Positions 1 to 9,401 of a DNA stretch of 64,000 nucleotides are shown here, in pieces. The first letter of the stretch is position 1. The number at the start of each line of letters is the position of its first letter. The stretch covers positions 1 to 64,000 of the forward strand of contig NZ_JGYQ01000002.1 in the NCBI RefSeq assembly GCF_000741535.1. Reading direction: 5' to 3'. The notes beneath the pieces were generated by a model, which ran no database searches, was not told the DNA's origin, and saw nothing but the letters and a program-made list of their open reading frames with translations. A program made the translations under genes and the position numbers. This stretch comes from Bifidobacterium boum. Lineage in GTDB: Bacteria > Actinomycetota > Actinomycetes > Actinomycetales > Bifidobacteriaceae.

Positions 1-142
1 CGAAACAATCACTTTACTCGGACGACGGGGAGACACCCCGCGCATCACACTCCGATCCTTCAGCACACACGCGTCCACCATCCGGTCCCCAACCCACCAC
101 ACTCCCCCCGTATGCGAGGCGTGCGGGATGACAATCGAAGAT

Positions 143-260
143 TTGCGGCGGCCATGGCCCAGGGGAGACGCCCGGACCCATTCCGAACCCGGAAGCGAAG
201 ACCTGGCACGGCGATGGTACTGCACCCGACAGGATGTGGGAGAGTAGCACGCCGCCGCAC
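143..260 (+). rRNA. rrf: 5S ribosomal RNA
   Basis: The conserved 5S core is directly readable: CCCGGACCCATTCCGAACCC, then GGAAGCGAAG, GGTACTGCACCC and the 3' GTGGGAGAGTAG box. The ends TGCGGCGGC (144-152) and GCCGCCGCA (251-259) pair as helix I, which sets the limits to within a few bases. Positions 1-142 hold no recognisable 23S 3' end and are probably the 23S-5S spacer, so this is the tail of an rRNA operon whose larger genes lie outside the window. Confidence 0.93.
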
Positions 261-273
261 CAACACGTAACAC

Positions 274-311
274 GACGGCCCCGACAGGATCCAAACCCTG
301 CCGGGGCCGTC
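274..311 (+). terminator. Terminator hairpin of the rRNA operon
   Basis: A 15-bp GC-rich stem (GACGGCCCCGACAGG, 274-288, against 297-311) has one internal mismatch and an 8-nt loop. It lies 14 nt after the 5S gene. There is no long T tract behind it, so its strength rests on the stem. Confidence 0.75.
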
Positions 312-634
312 CCCATACGACCGGAACCCCCCACACACAACCACCCCCCGACACACGGGACACCCGGAAACACAACAGGGACAGCCCCGCGCGCGCCCGC
401 CGCAACAACACGACACAACAACCCACAACAACACAACAATAATTACCACCCCAGTAGAGACCGGGATCGGTTGTTTCCAAGACAGACATACACGATGTTC
501 GCGCGCGATACCATCACGCGTGTGTGCGAGATATCCGAAGTGCGATTAGACTGTTCTTGTACATTGTCCATACTTCATGGCCTCGGTCAACGAGCATACA
601 TGGCTGTCGACAACAGTGTTGTCAAGGAGAATTC
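312..634. other. Intergenic region between the rRNA operon and fadD
   Basis: The first half (312-445) is very rich in C and A, with short CACA/ACAACA runs and no plausible gene. The second half (446-634) is ordinary sequence that should hold the promoter of the acyl-CoA ligase. I could not find a well-spaced -35/-10 pair. The reading frame upstream of 635 is open by chance back to 524 but has no ribosome-binding site. Confidence 0.5.
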
Positions 635-2461
635 ATGACGAGTCAGATGATCAAGGAATACGCTGAGCCTCTCACTACCCCGATTGACTCCGATCGAGGC
701 ATCTTCACCATTCTTGAAGATCGTGCGGCGCGTACCCCGGAAGAAACCCTGATTGAGTATCGGGATGCTCAAGGCGTATGGCGGCATTTCACCGCGATGG
801 AATTCAAAGACAAGGTTGTCGCCTTGGCAAAAGGGCTTATTGCACGCGGTGTGATGCCCGGGGATTCCGTCGGCATCATCGCGCATACATCCTGGCAATG
901 GACGGCACTCGACCAGGCGATCATGGCTATCGGCGCGGTGACGGTTCCGGTGTATGAAACGAATTCACCTGCTCAAGTGCGTATGATTTTCAACGATTCC
1001 CACGTCCGGATGGCGTTCGCTGAGGATGACAAGCAGCGTGACAAGATTGAATCCGTGCGTGAGGAATGCCCCGAGTTGGGTGACGTGTATGTCATTGCCA
1101 TTGACGCGCTTGACGCGATCGAGGCGTTCGGCAAAGGCGTATCGGATCGTGAGTTCTATGAGCGTGCTCGCGCCGTGCGTGGCGATGATCTAGCCACTAT
1201 CGTCTACACTTCCGGCTCTACGGGAACCCCGAAAGGGATCGAACTGACCCATGGCAATTTCGTGTTTATTGTGATGTCCGGAACCATCACCATGCCCGAT
1301 GTTGTAACCAAGCCTGGCCGCAGGCTGTGGTTGTTCCTGCCGTTGGCTCACGTGTTCGCCCGATACATGCAGTATGTGTGTTTCGCCGGGAATGTGACGC
1401 TCGGCCTGTCCAGTAATTTCAAGACGATGCTCGCCGACTTCCAAGCGTTCAAACCCACGTTCGTGCTCGCAGTGCCTCGCGTGTTCGAAAAAATCTACAA
1501 TGCCGCATCGCAGAAAGCCGGTAAGGGCGTGAAAGGCCGTATTTTCGCGCGTGCCGCACGGACAGCGCGGGAATGGTCTCGGGCGCAGCAGTCAGACCAG
1601 GGTATTCCTGTCGGTCTCCAACTGCAGCATGCGATATACAATCGTCTGGTTTATCGTCAGATTATGGACGTATTCGGCGGTAGTTGCGAGTACGCGGTGT
1701 GCGGTGGCGCCCCGCTTGACATGTCAATCGCCCATTTCTTCAACGGTGTCGGCTTGCCTTTGCTGGAAGGCTATGGCATGACAGAAACCTGTGCGCCGGC
1801 GTGCGTGAACCCTACGGTCGGATATCGTATCGGCACGCTCGGTAAGCCGTTCCAAGGTGTGAGTTTCGCTGTCGCTGACGACGGCGAGTTGTGCATCAAG
1901 AGCCCGGCAGTGTGCAAGGGATACCATAATCATCCTGAAATCACGGAAAGCCAGATTGTTGACGGATGGTTGCATACCGGCGATCTTGGCGATATCAGTG
2001 ACGACGGTTATATCAAGGTCACCGGCCGTAAGAAGGATATCATCATCACTGCTGGCGGCAAGAACATGTCTCCGGGTGAGGTTGAGGCGAGTGTCATGAC
2101 ATCCCCCGTGGTGGACCAGTGCGTGGTGATTGGCGACCGTAAACCGTTCATCGCCGCGCTCGTCACCATTGATTTGGCGGATGCGAACGCTTGGCTTGAA
2201 TCACAAGGTGCGGAACCATGCAAGGATCTTGCCGAGGCGAGCCGTAACCCGATTATTTACGCGGAGGTCGAGCGTGCGGTCAACAAGGCGAATGAACTGG
2301 TGTCGCGTGCGGAATCCATCCGCAAGTTCGAAATCCTTCCCGACACGTTCACCGAACAGAACGGTTTGCTGACGGCGAGTCTCAAAGCGCGGCGACAGGC
2401 TATCGTCAAGCACTATCAGGATTTGATCGACAATACGATTTATGTGCCGCGGAAGAAATAA
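635..2461 (+). CDS. fadD: Long-chain fatty acid--CoA ligase (AMP-forming)
   Basis: This 608-residue member of the ANL adenylating superfamily should activate long-chain fatty acids to acyl-CoA through an acyl-adenylate at the membrane face. The phosphate-binding loop YTSGSTGTPKG is near residue 190, the adenine-binding GYGMTE motif near 379, the TGDLG motif with its catalytic Asp near 449, and the hinge/A8 segment GRKKDIIITAGGKNMSP near 465-481. Length and motif order match FadD15-type bacterial long-chain ligases. ATG 635 is chosen because AAGGAG lies 6 nt upstream, although the frame is open further back. The gene stands alone between the rRNA terminator and a terminator at 2495. Chain-length preference cannot be read from the sequence. 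Confidence 0.92.
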   Translation: MTSQMIKEYAEPLTTPIDSDRGIFTILEDRAARTPEETLIEYRDAQGVWRHFTAMEFKDKVVALAKGLIARGVMPGDSVGIIAHTSWQWTALDQAIMAIGAVTVPVYETNSPAQVRMIFNDSHVRMAFAEDDKQRDKIESVREECPELGDVYVIAIDALDAIEAFGKGVSDREFYERARAVRGDDLATIVYTSGSTGTPKGIELTHGNFVFIVMSGTITMPDVVTKPGRRLWLFLPLAHVFARYMQYVCFAGNVTLGLSSNFKTMLADFQAFKPTFVLAVPRVFEKIYNAASQKAGKGVKGRIFARAARTAREWSRAQQSDQGIPVGLQLQHAIYNRLVYRQIMDVFGGSCEYAVCGGAPLDMSIAHFFNGVGLPLLEGYGMTETCAPACVNPTVGYRIGTLGKPFQGVSFAVADDGELCIKSPAVCKGYHNHPEITESQIVDGWLHTGDLGDISDDGYIKVTGRKKDIIITAGGKNMSPGEVEASVMTSPVVDQCVVIGDRKPFIAALVTIDLADANAWLESQGAEPCKDLAEASRNPIIYAEVERAVNKANELVSRAESIRKFEILPDTFTEQNGLLTASLKARRQAIVKHYQDLIDNTIYVPRKK

Positions 2462-2494
2462 GAGGAACAGCAATACCTCAGCTTCATGATGATC

Positions 2495-2533
2495 AAGCCG
2501 CTTGGCGGTACCCATGCCGTCCGGCGGCTTTTT
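2495..2533 (+). terminator. Rho-independent terminator after fadD
   Basis: AAGCCGC...GCGGCTT arms enclose a weaker inner stem (GG...CC) and are followed directly by TTTTT. The hairpin lies inside the open frame upstream of azlC, which argues that azlC starts downstream of it. Confidence 0.75.
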
Positions 2534-2597
2534 CGTGCGTATCGTGAACGTTGTGCCTACACGGCGCACACCTGGCATCCATACGGGGAGGGAACAG

Positions 2598-3428
2598 TTG
2601 CCGAAAGAACATGCGAGGCTCGATCAGGTTGCCGCACGAGTCAATGAGGGGAACTTGACACAGGCGGAATCACCACAGTCCAGACGCAGCCGGATATTTA
2701 CCGCTTTACGTTGGGCTGTTCCGAATACAATACCCGTACTGACCGGATATCTGTTCCTCGGGCTGACATACGGGGTGCTGATGACGACCCACGGATTCCC
2801 GTTCTGGCTTCCGATCGTCACGGCACTGGTGATTTATACCGGATCGATGGAGTTCCTCCTGGTCGGGATTCTGTCCTCCTCGTTCAACCCGCTATCGGCA
2901 TTCCTGACCGCGGTGGTCGTTGGCGCCCGTCATCTGTTCTACGGAATCGCCATGCTGGGCAAATACCGGAACATGGGGTGGAAGAAAGCGTATCTTATCT
3001 ACACTACGAGTGATGAGACGTTTTCAGTGAACTATTCGGCGCACATTCCACAGGATCAGCATGTGGATCGTGGATGGTTCTACTTGTGGGTTTCCTTCCT
3101 TGACCAGATGTATTGGGTTATTGGCAGTGCAGTCGGAGGCTTGTTCGGCAGCCTGATCACCGTGGATGTCCGCGGGCTTGATTTCGTGATGACCGCCATG
3201 TTCATGGTGATTTTCCTGCAACAGTGGTTCCAGGATGGTACCTCACCCAGACGGATACTGCCGGACCATGTCTGTGAACTGATCGGCGTTCTGGGGTCGC
3301 TCGCCGCCCTGTTGGTATTCGGTCCGGATCGGTTCATGATACCGGCCATGGTCATTATTCTTGTGGCATTGCTGGCGATACGGCGTCCATGGGAACGCCG
3401 GGGTAAGAACACAGAGGAGAAGCGATGA
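2598..3428 (+). CDS. azlC: AzlC family branched-chain amino acid exporter, large subunit
   Basis: The product (276 residues from the TTG start) is an integral membrane protein with several hydrophobic segments beginning near residue 40. It carries the family features GLTYGVLM, YTGSMEFLLVG, a GARHLFYG segment and YLIYTTSDETFSVNY. AzlC pairs with AzlD to export branched-chain amino acids or analogues in Bacillus and Corynebacterium (BrnFE-like). TTG 2598 is preceded by GGGGAGGG with a 5-nt spacer; the upstream open frame contains the fadD terminator and is unlikely to be translated. The stop overlaps the azlD start (ATGA), so the two are co-translated. Confidence 0.9.
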   Translation: MPKEHARLDQVAARVNEGNLTQAESPQSRRSRIFTALRWAVPNTIPVLTGYLFLGLTYGVLMTTHGFPFWLPIVTALVIYTGSMEFLLVGILSSSFNPLSAFLTAVVVGARHLFYGIAMLGKYRNMGWKKAYLIYTTSDETFSVNYSAHIPQDQHVDRGWFYLWVSFLDQMYWVIGSAVGGLFGSLITVDVRGLDFVMTAMFMVIFLQQWFQDGTSPRRILPDHVCELIGVLGSLAALLVFGPDRFMIPAMVIILVALLAIRRPWERRGKNTEEKR

Positions 3429-3748
3429 CCTGGCAGCAGCAGCTGATTACCATCCTTGTTGTGATTCTCGGCACGGTGGCGACACGGTTCACCCCATACT
3501 TGGTGTTTTCCGAGACACGCCCGATACCGCCTGTCATCAAGTATCTTGGCAAAGTGCTGGCGCCCGCGGTATTCGGTCTGCTGGTCGTGTACTGTTTGAG
3601 GAATGTGAGTGTCACCGGCGGCTCTCACGGCGTGCCGGAACTCGTATCCCTGCTGGTTGTTACAGGATTGTATGTGTGGAAGCGTGACATGCTTGTTCCC
3701 ATGGCCGGCGGCACACTGTGCTACATGGTGCTCATCCACCTGATGTAA
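3425..3748 (+). CDS. azlD: AzlD family branched-chain amino acid exporter, small subunit
   Basis: This is a small (107-residue) hydrophobic protein with about four membrane segments (near 6-22, 42-60, 70-86 and 90-105). The conserved N-terminal TRFTPYLVF stretch is typical of AzlD/BrnE. It overlaps azlC by ATGA and has GAGGAGAAG just upstream, which indicates translational coupling in a two-gene operon. The substrate is inferred from the family to be branched-chain amino acids and is not shown by the sequence. Confidence 0.88.
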   Translation: MTWQQQLITILVVILGTVATRFTPYLVFSETRPIPPVIKYLGKVLAPAVFGLLVVYCLRNVSVTGGSHGVPELVSLLVVTGLYVWKRDMLVPMAGGTLCYMVLIHLM

Positions 3749-3775
3749 CGCACGTGCGCGACATGGTTGTGCACG

Positions 3776-3781
3776 TATAAT
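3776..3781 (+). promoter_or_regulatory. Candidate -10 box of the YbjQ-like gene
   Basis: A perfect TATAAT lies 65 nt before the start codon. No good -35 sits at 16-18 nt; TTGTGC is too close. It may be an extended -10 type promoter or chance. Confidence 0.35.
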
Positions 3782-3846
3782 GGCGGTAACCCGGCGCTAC
3801 GCGGTGGGATTCTGCACAACGCGCATACGTTCGAAAGGCGGCATTG

Positions 3847-4167
3847 ATGATTCTCACAACGACTCCGACAGTGGAAGGCCACCGGATTGTCGAATACAAG
3901 CCGATTGTTTTCGGCGAAGTGGTTTCCGGCGTGAACTTCGTCAAAGACATGTTCGCCGGTGCCAGGAATTTCTTCGGCGGCAGATCGCAAGCCTATGAGG
4001 ATGAGCTCACTCGTGCACGCGAGGAAGCTCTGAACGAGATGGCTCAGCGGGCGCAACAGTATGGCGCCAACGCGGTCGTCGGAGTGGATATCGACTATGA
4101 GACGCTCGGCGAGGGCGGTGGCATGCTCATGGTCACCGCAAGCGGTACCGCGGTTGTCGTCGCCTGA
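3847..4167 (+). CDS. YbjQ/UPF0145 family protein
   Basis: This 106-residue cytosolic protein belongs to the YbjQ (UPF0145, heavy-metal-binding-like) family. It opens with the family's [21 protein letters not shown] segment, continues with [20 protein letters not shown] and a charged helix, and ends with [16 protein letters not shown] and a hydrophobic beta strand. The biochemical role is not established and I infer none. ATG 3847 lies 9 nt after GAAAGG; an in-frame TTG at 3844 is an alternative. It is probably monocistronic, since the next gene has its own strong ribosome-binding site 131 nt later. Confidence 0.85.
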   Translation: MILTTTPTVEGHRIVEYKPIVFGEVVSGVNFVKDMFAGARNFFGGRSQAYEDELTRAREEALNEMAQRAQQYGANAVVGVDIDYETLGEGGGMLMVTASGTAVVVA

Positions 4168-4298
4168 CCGCCTGATGCTTGGCAATGTCCGGTGCTGTCG
4201 GACACGGTGACGGTGAACGGTGGGGATACGCGTGGTCGACAGAAGATGACGACGTCGGAATCATCGGCCGATACATAATAGTGATAGGAGGTATACGC

Positions 4299-5183
4299 AT
4301 GTCGCGACAAGAGACGATTCACAAGAACGGGCAGACGGAGCCGACATCCGCGATTGCACTGTCAGACGTGGAATTCCGTCGGCGGGGACGCGTCATCCTC
4401 ACTGATGTCAACCTGACAATCAGACGTGGCGAGAAATGGGTGCTGTTCGGTCCTAACGGCATCGGCAAATCCACGCTGGTGAACATGATGAGCACCCGAG
4501 GATTCCCGTCGGAAGGCACCGTCGACATTCTGGGTAATCGGCTCGGCAAAGTCGATGTGTTCTCATACCGTCCGCTGATCGGATTGAGCTCGGCGTCGCT
4601 TGCACGTGAACTGCCGCCGGGGGAGGATCCGCTTGATGCGGTTGTCACTGCGCTTACGGCTACACTGGGTCGTTGGCGAGACTCGTATACGCCGCAGGAA
4701 TACGAGCAGGCCCGCCGGCTGATGGCCGAATTCAACATCTCCTATCTTGAAGGCAAACAAATGTACCGCCTGTCTGAAGGGGAACGTACCCGCGTGCTGA
4801 TTTGCAGGGCGCTTATGGCAGACCCGCAGCTGCTGATTTTGGATGAGCCGACTACAGGCCTTGACTTGGGCGGGCGTGAAATCGCGTTGCGGGCACTCGC
4901 CCGGATCGGCAGGGAGGATACCGAGCGTACCGTGGTACTGGTCACGCACCGGTTGGAAGAGATTCCCCAAGGATTCGACCATGTTGCGATGATGGGCAGA
5001 CTGTCGGGATCCGAGGCTGACGCATATGCGACGAATGTGGCGGGCGGCGATCCGCAACCCGGCACAATCGTGTACGCCGGCGACTTGGAGCACGGTTTTA
5101 CTTCCGAACGGCTCAGCGAGATTTTCGGGCTTGAACTGACCGTCACACACGAGCATGGTCGGTGGGGCGCGTACGCCCGTTGA
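4299..5183 (+). CDS. ABC transporter ATP-binding protein (YlmA/ModF-like)
   Basis: This is a single ABC ATPase domain of 294 residues: Walker A GPNGIGKST (51-59), signature LSEGE (158-162), Walker B LLILDE (178-183), D-loop TTGLDL, and the switch His in VLVTHRLEEIP. The extension after the H-loop (SGSEADAYAT...VYAGDLEHG) resembles stand-alone ATPases of the YlmA/molybdate-ModF type. No permease or binding protein is encoded nearby, so transport is unproven. ATG 4299 follows AGGAGG with a 7-nt spacer; the frame is open upstream to 4179 without a better site. The stop lies 76 nt before the trmI start. Confidence 0.85.
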   Translation: MSRQETIHKNGQTEPTSAIALSDVEFRRRGRVILTDVNLTIRRGEKWVLFGPNGIGKSTLVNMMSTRGFPSEGTVDILGNRLGKVDVFSYRPLIGLSSASLARELPPGEDPLDAVVTALTATLGRWRDSYTPQEYEQARRLMAEFNISYLEGKQMYRLSEGERTRVLICRALMADPQLLILDEPTTGLDLGGREIALRALARIGREDTERTVVLVTHRLEEIPQGFDHVAMMGRLSGSEADAYATNVAGGDPQPGTIVYAGDLEHGFTSERLSEIFGLELTVTHEHGRWGAYAR

Positions 5184-5259
5184 CGGGTTCACCCGGTCGC
5201 GGAAGATGATGGACAATATGCGTGGAAAAGTCCGCTGCATGAATTCAAGAAAGGACATT

Positions 5260-6375
5260 ATGCCGAATCGAGGGCCGTTACGGGCGGGGGAGAAAGTGCA
5301 ATTCACCGACCGGAAAGGGAAGCGGATCACCGACCAGCTGATTGTCGGAGGGACAACGCAGACCGAACACGGGCTGATCGTCCACGATCAAGTCATCGGC
5401 GCCAGTGAAGGAACCGTGGTGACGACGGTTCGGGCGAAACGTGAATCACAAGTCAATCAGGAGCATCCCGAGCGCGACAGCGGCAAGCCATGGAAGTCGG
5501 TTCGGGCGATCGGCGGATGGCAGTATGCCGTCATGCGGCCAAGACTCGCGGATTACGTGCTGTCCATGCCTCGCGGCGCCCAAATCATGTATCCCAAGGA
5601 TATTGCGCAGGTCATTCAACTGGGGGATATCCGCCGTGGAATGCGTGTGCTTGAATCCGGCGCCGGGTCCGGGGCGATGAGCTTGAACCTGCTGGATGCG
5701 GTCGGGCCTGACGGGGCGCTGACCACAATCGAGATGCGTCCGGAATTCGCGAAAGTCGCTGTGGGCAACGCCACCGTGTATTTCGGCGAACAGCCAGCAT
5801 GGTGGGATATGCGTGTCGGTGATTTCGATACTGTGGCGGCCACATTGCCGGAACATTCATACGACCGCATCATGCTGGACATGCTTGACCCGTGGAATCG
5901 TTTGGAGCAGGCGCATCGGGTCATCACCCCGGGCGGCGTGCTTGTCGCCTACATTACGACGACAACGCAGATGAGCCGCATGGTTGAAGCGTTGCGCGAG
6001 TCCGGCGTGTGGACTGAACCGGATATTCAAGAAACCCTTGAACGCAGTTGGAAAGCCCAGGGGCTCGCGGTCCGTCCAGACCATCAGATGATCGGACACA
6101 CCGGGTTCCTTGTAGTGTCACGCGCGATGGCGGACGGGTATGAGGCGCTGCGCAAACGTGACCGGGCGACCAAAGACACGACCACCGATATTGATGATCT
6201 GAGTGTAAGCCAGCGCGCCGAACAGCTTGAGGATTTGGAGCTCAGGGATATTTCAGATCGTAAACTGCGCAAAGTGCTGCGCGATTTGGATACGCAGGTG
6301 GCGAATCTACCGCACACCGATGATGCCGACAATACTGGCACCACTGATGCTGCTGGCAACTCAAGGGAGGTTTGA
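5260..6375 (+). CDS. trmI: tRNA (adenine(58)-N1)-methyltransferase
   Basis: The 371-residue protein has an N-terminal beta-rich domain (GPLRAGEKVQFTDRKGKR...), the IYPKDIAQV-like segment MYPKDIAQVIQLGDI before the Rossmann fold, SAM-binding motif I VLESGAGSGAMS near 130, and DMLDPW near 206. These are features of actinobacterial TrmI, which methylates A58 in the T-loop of tRNAs. An acidic, Asp/Thr-rich tail of about 40 residues is not needed for the fold. ATG 5260 is chosen for AAAGGA 5 nt upstream; the open frame begins earlier, inside the ABC gene. The next gene begins on the base after the stop, so they are co-transcribed. Confidence 0.9.
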   Translation: MPNRGPLRAGEKVQFTDRKGKRITDQLIVGGTTQTEHGLIVHDQVIGASEGTVVTTVRAKRESQVNQEHPERDSGKPWKSVRAIGGWQYAVMRPRLADYVLSMPRGAQIMYPKDIAQVIQLGDIRRGMRVLESGAGSGAMSLNLLDAVGPDGALTTIEMRPEFAKVAVGNATVYFGEQPAWWDMRVGDFDTVAATLPEHSYDRIMLDMLDPWNRLEQAHRVITPGGVLVAYITTTTQMSRMVEALRESGVWTEPDIQETLERSWKAQGLAVRPDHQMIGHTGFLVVSRAMADGYEALRKRDRATKDTTTDIDDLSVSQRAEQLEDLELRDISDRKLRKVLRDLDTQVANLPHTDDADNTGTTDAAGNSREV

Positions 6376-6936
6376 ATGGGACAATCGTTGAAGAAACTCG
6401 CCAAGAGAGTGGCGCAATACCAGTACGTGCTGCTGGTCATGCGGCATGCGAAAACCGAGCCTGCGAATATGTCCGGGGATAGGGCGCGTGAACTGACGGA
6501 CAAAGGACGCAAACAAGCCAAATCGGTGGGTAAAGGGCTTGACGCGTTCGGGTTGGTGCCCGACCGTATCGCTTGTTCGGGAGCCGTCCGTGCTGAACAG
6601 ACCCTCGACCGGATGCTGAAAGTGTTCGGCGACGGTCCGAAAGTCGATTACCGGCAAAGCCTGTACGAGGGTGGCGTTCAAGCGGTGTTCGACGAGATCG
6701 CTCGTACGCCGGACAAGTATCATACGTTGATGGTGGTCGGGCATGAGCCGACCGTATCATTGGCATGCGGGTGGATCGCTTCGGAAAACAGTGATCGGTC
6801 GATGCTCGATTTGTTGCAGTTGGGATTGTCCCCGGCATCTGTCGTGGTGCTCGCATCCAACGCCCCGTTCTCGACGTGGCAAGTCCACGCGGCGGACCTG
6901 TTGGCCGTGCTGAACCCCAAGGATTTCGACGATTAA
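6376..6936 (+). CDS. SixA-like histidine phosphatase
   Basis: This 186-residue histidine phosphatase has the branch-1 signature RHAKTE (Arg23, His24) and a second active-site His in VVGHEPTV (about 124). Both matter for the phosphohistidine mechanism. The size fits the SixA subfamily, which removes phosphate from phosphohistidine or small substrates; the substrate here is unknown. The start abuts the trmI stop with GGGAGG 5 nt upstream, so the two are translationally coupled. Confidence 0.85.
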   Translation: MGQSLKKLAKRVAQYQYVLLVMRHAKTEPANMSGDRARELTDKGRKQAKSVGKGLDAFGLVPDRIACSGAVRAEQTLDRMLKVFGDGPKVDYRQSLYEGGVQAVFDEIARTPDKYHTLMVVGHEPTVSLACGWIASENSDRSMLDLLQLGLSPASVVVLASNAPFSTWQVHAADLLAVLNPKDFDD

Positions 6937-7093
6937 CACCGTGCCGCATACGCTGAGGATGGTACAACGGTCCTGATGATATAAGACGGGTTTATAACGA
7001 CACCCCCAATCGGCTAATGACCTTGTTGCGCGGATTTTTGATATGGTAAGCGCGTTGCAATAGAGACCATTTCCGATTTTGGAGGACAGCCAT

Positions 7094-9400
7094 ATGACAG
7101 CACTGACGTCGGTATCAGGATTCCCGCGTATCGGCAGCAATCGCGAGCTCAAGAAAATCATCGAAGGATACTGGAAGGGCGCGAACACGCTCGACGATGT
7201 GCGCGCCACCGCCAAGCAGCTGCGCACCAAGCATTGGAAGCTGCAGCAGACTGCCGGCATCGACCTCATCCCGAGCAACGATTTCAGCTACTACGACCAG
7301 ATGCTTGATACCGCAATCCTGCTGGGTGCCGTCCCCGCACGCTACCAGCGTTTGGGCTTCGAGCAGCCTGAGGACACGCTGTTCGCCATCGGCCGCGGCT
7401 ATCAAGGCGACAAAGGCGATGTGACCGCCCTGCCGATGAAGAAATGGTTCACCACCAACTACCATTACATCGTGCCGGAGATCGAAAGCTCCACGCAGAT
7501 TCACCTGGCCAGCACCAAACCGTTCGACGAGTTCAACGAAGCGAAAGCGCTGGGCATCGTCACCAAGCCGGTGCTCATCGGCCCGTACACTTTCCTCAAA
7601 CTCGCCCGCGACCCGCAAGCTGAGGAACTCGAGTTCGACCGCGGCCTGATCAACGACATCGCCTCCGTCTACGCGCAAGTGCTCAGCAAGTTCGGCGAAC
7701 TGGGAGCCCAGTGGGTGCAATTCGACGAGCCATATCTCGTGCTCGACAAGGAAGACGGGGACGTCGAACTGTTCAAGAGCCTGTACGCCAAGATCCTGCC
7801 CGCCCGCGACGGCAAGGTCAAACTGCTGCTCAACACCTACTTCGGTCACATCGCCGACATCTACGAAACCGTCAACCTGCTCGGTTTCGACGGTATCGGG
7901 CTTGACCTGATTGAAGGCAAGGACGAAAACCTCGCAGCCGTAGACAAGTACGGTGTCGCCAAGGGGACGACCATCTTCGCCGGCGTCGTCAACGGCCGCA
8001 ACATCTGGCGCAACGATTACGCCATCAGCCTCGGCGTGATTGACGCGCTGCGCACCAAGACCGACAACATCGCCGTCTCCACCGCATGCTCCCTGCTGCA
8101 CGTGCCGTTCAGCACAGCAGGGGAGAACGGACTCGAACCGCAGGTTCTCAAGCATTTCGCATTCGCAGTCGAAAAGCTCGGCGAACTGCACGACATCGCT
8201 GTTCTCGCCGACCAGGATGATGCCGCACGCCGTGACGCCAAGGCGCTCGCCGACAATCAGGCGCTGTTCGACGGCACCCGCGTCACCCCGGACCAAGCGG
8301 TCGCCAAGCGTCTCGCCGCACTGACCGCAGACGATTTCGTCCGTCAGCCGGCGCGCGCCGAACGCCAGAGGCTGCAGCGCGAGGCACTCGGTTTGCCGCT
8401 GCTGCCCACTACCACCATCGGTTCCTTCCCGCAGACCAAGGAAGTGCGCGCCGAGCGCGCCCGCCTGCGCAAGGGCGAAATCACGCGTGACCAGTACGAC
8501 GAGTTCATCAAGCAGCAGATCGACGAGTGCATCAAGCATCAGGAGCAGATCGGCCTCGACGTCCTCGTCCACGGCGAATTCGAACGCAACGACATGGTCG
8601 AATACTTCGGCCAGCATCTCAACGGCTTCCTGTTCACCAAGAACGCTTGGGTGCAGTCCTACGGCACCCGCTGCGTCAAGCCTCCGATCGTGTGGGGCGA
8701 CGTTTCCCGCGCCGAGCCGATCACCGTCGCATGGAGCGCCTACGCGCAGTCCCGCACCAAGCACATCATGAAGGGCATGCTCACCGGCCCGGTGACCATC
8801 CTCAACTGGTCCTGGCCGCGTGAGGACGTCAGCCATGAGCTGCAAACCCAGCAGCTGGCGCTCGCCATCCGTGACGAAGTGCTCGACCTGGAGAAGGCCG
8901 GCATCAAGGTCATCCAGATCGATGAGGCGGCTTTGCGTGAGAAGCTGCCGCTGCGCAAGAGCGACTGGCACAAGAAGTACCTGGATTGGGCGATTCCGGC
9001 GTTCCGTCTGGTGCATTCCGCAGTCAAGCCCACAACCCAGATCCACACGCATATGTGTTATTCGGAGTTCAACGACATCATCCGTGATATCGACGCGATG
9101 GATGCGGATGTCATCTCCTTCGAAGCATCCCGCGGTGATCTTGTCGTGCTTGACGCGATCCATGACGCGAACTTTGAGACCGAAGCTGGCCCGGGCGTGT
9201 ATGACATCCACTCGCCGCGTATCCCGAGCGAAGCGGAAATCGAACACAGGATCGACGAGATCCTCGCCAAGATGGACGTCAACAAGGTGTGGATCAACCC
9301 GGATTGCGGTTTGAAGACCCGCGGCAACGCGGAAACCTGGCCGAGCCTGGAGCATCTGGTGGCTGCCGCCAAGGCGGTGCGCGCACGACTGGAGAAGTGA
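7094..9400 (+). CDS. metE: 5-methyltetrahydropteroyltriglutamate--homocysteine methyltransferase (B12-independent)
   Basis: MetE transfers the methyl group of 5-methyltetrahydrofolate to homocysteine without cobalamin. The 768-residue length and double-barrel layout fit: the N-terminal barrel begins [14 protein letters not shown], and the C-terminal barrel begins [12 protein letters not shown]. Zinc/homocysteine residues are visible in HTHMCYSEF (about 650) and [10 protein letters not shown] (about 735), with the [15 protein letters not shown] signature between the barrels. ATG 7094 follows GGAGG. metF starts one base after the stop, so both steps of methyl delivery share an operon. The 157-nt upstream gap is AT-richer than its surroundings and should hold the promoter, but I see no known riboswitch. 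Confidence 0.97.
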   Translation: MTALTSVSGFPRIGSNRELKKIIEGYWKGANTLDDVRATAKQLRTKHWKLQQTAGIDLIPSNDFSYYDQMLDTAILLGAVPARYQRLGFEQPEDTLFAIGRGYQGDKGDVTALPMKKWFTTNYHYIVPEIESSTQIHLASTKPFDEFNEAKALGIVTKPVLIGPYTFLKLARDPQAEELEFDRGLINDIASVYAQVLSKFGELGAQWVQFDEPYLVLDKEDGDVELFKSLYAKILPARDGKVKLLLNTYFGHIADIYETVNLLGFDGIGLDLIEGKDENLAAVDKYGVAKGTTIFAGVVNGRNIWRNDYAISLGVIDALRTKTDNIAVSTACSLLHVPFSTAGENGLEPQVLKHFAFAVEKLGELHDIAVLADQDDAARRDAKALADNQALFDGTRVTPDQAVAKRLAALTADDFVRQPARAERQRLQREALGLPLLPTTTIGSFPQTKEVRAERARLRKGEITRDQYDEFIKQQIDECIKHQEQIGLDVLVHGEFERNDMVEYFGQHLNGFLFTKNAWVQSYGTRCVKPPIVWGDVSRAEPITVAWSAYAQSRTKHIMKGMLTGPVTILNWSWPREDVSHELQTQQLALAIRDEVLDLEKAGIKVIQIDEAALREKLPLRKSDWHKKYLDWAIPAFRLVHSAVKPTTQIHTHMCYSEFNDIIRDIDAMDADVISFEASRGDLVVLDAIHDANFETEAGPGVYDIHSPRIPSEAEIEHRIDEILAKMDVNKVWINPDCGLKTRGNAETWPSLEHLVAAAKAVRARLEK

Positions 9401-9401
9401 C

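Noticed and set aside
234-638. Open frame over the 5S gene and the fadD upstream region
   Set aside because: It starts inside the 5S rRNA, crosses its terminator, has a biased Pro/Thr/His composition typical of C/A-rich non-coding DNA, and no ribosome-binding site.
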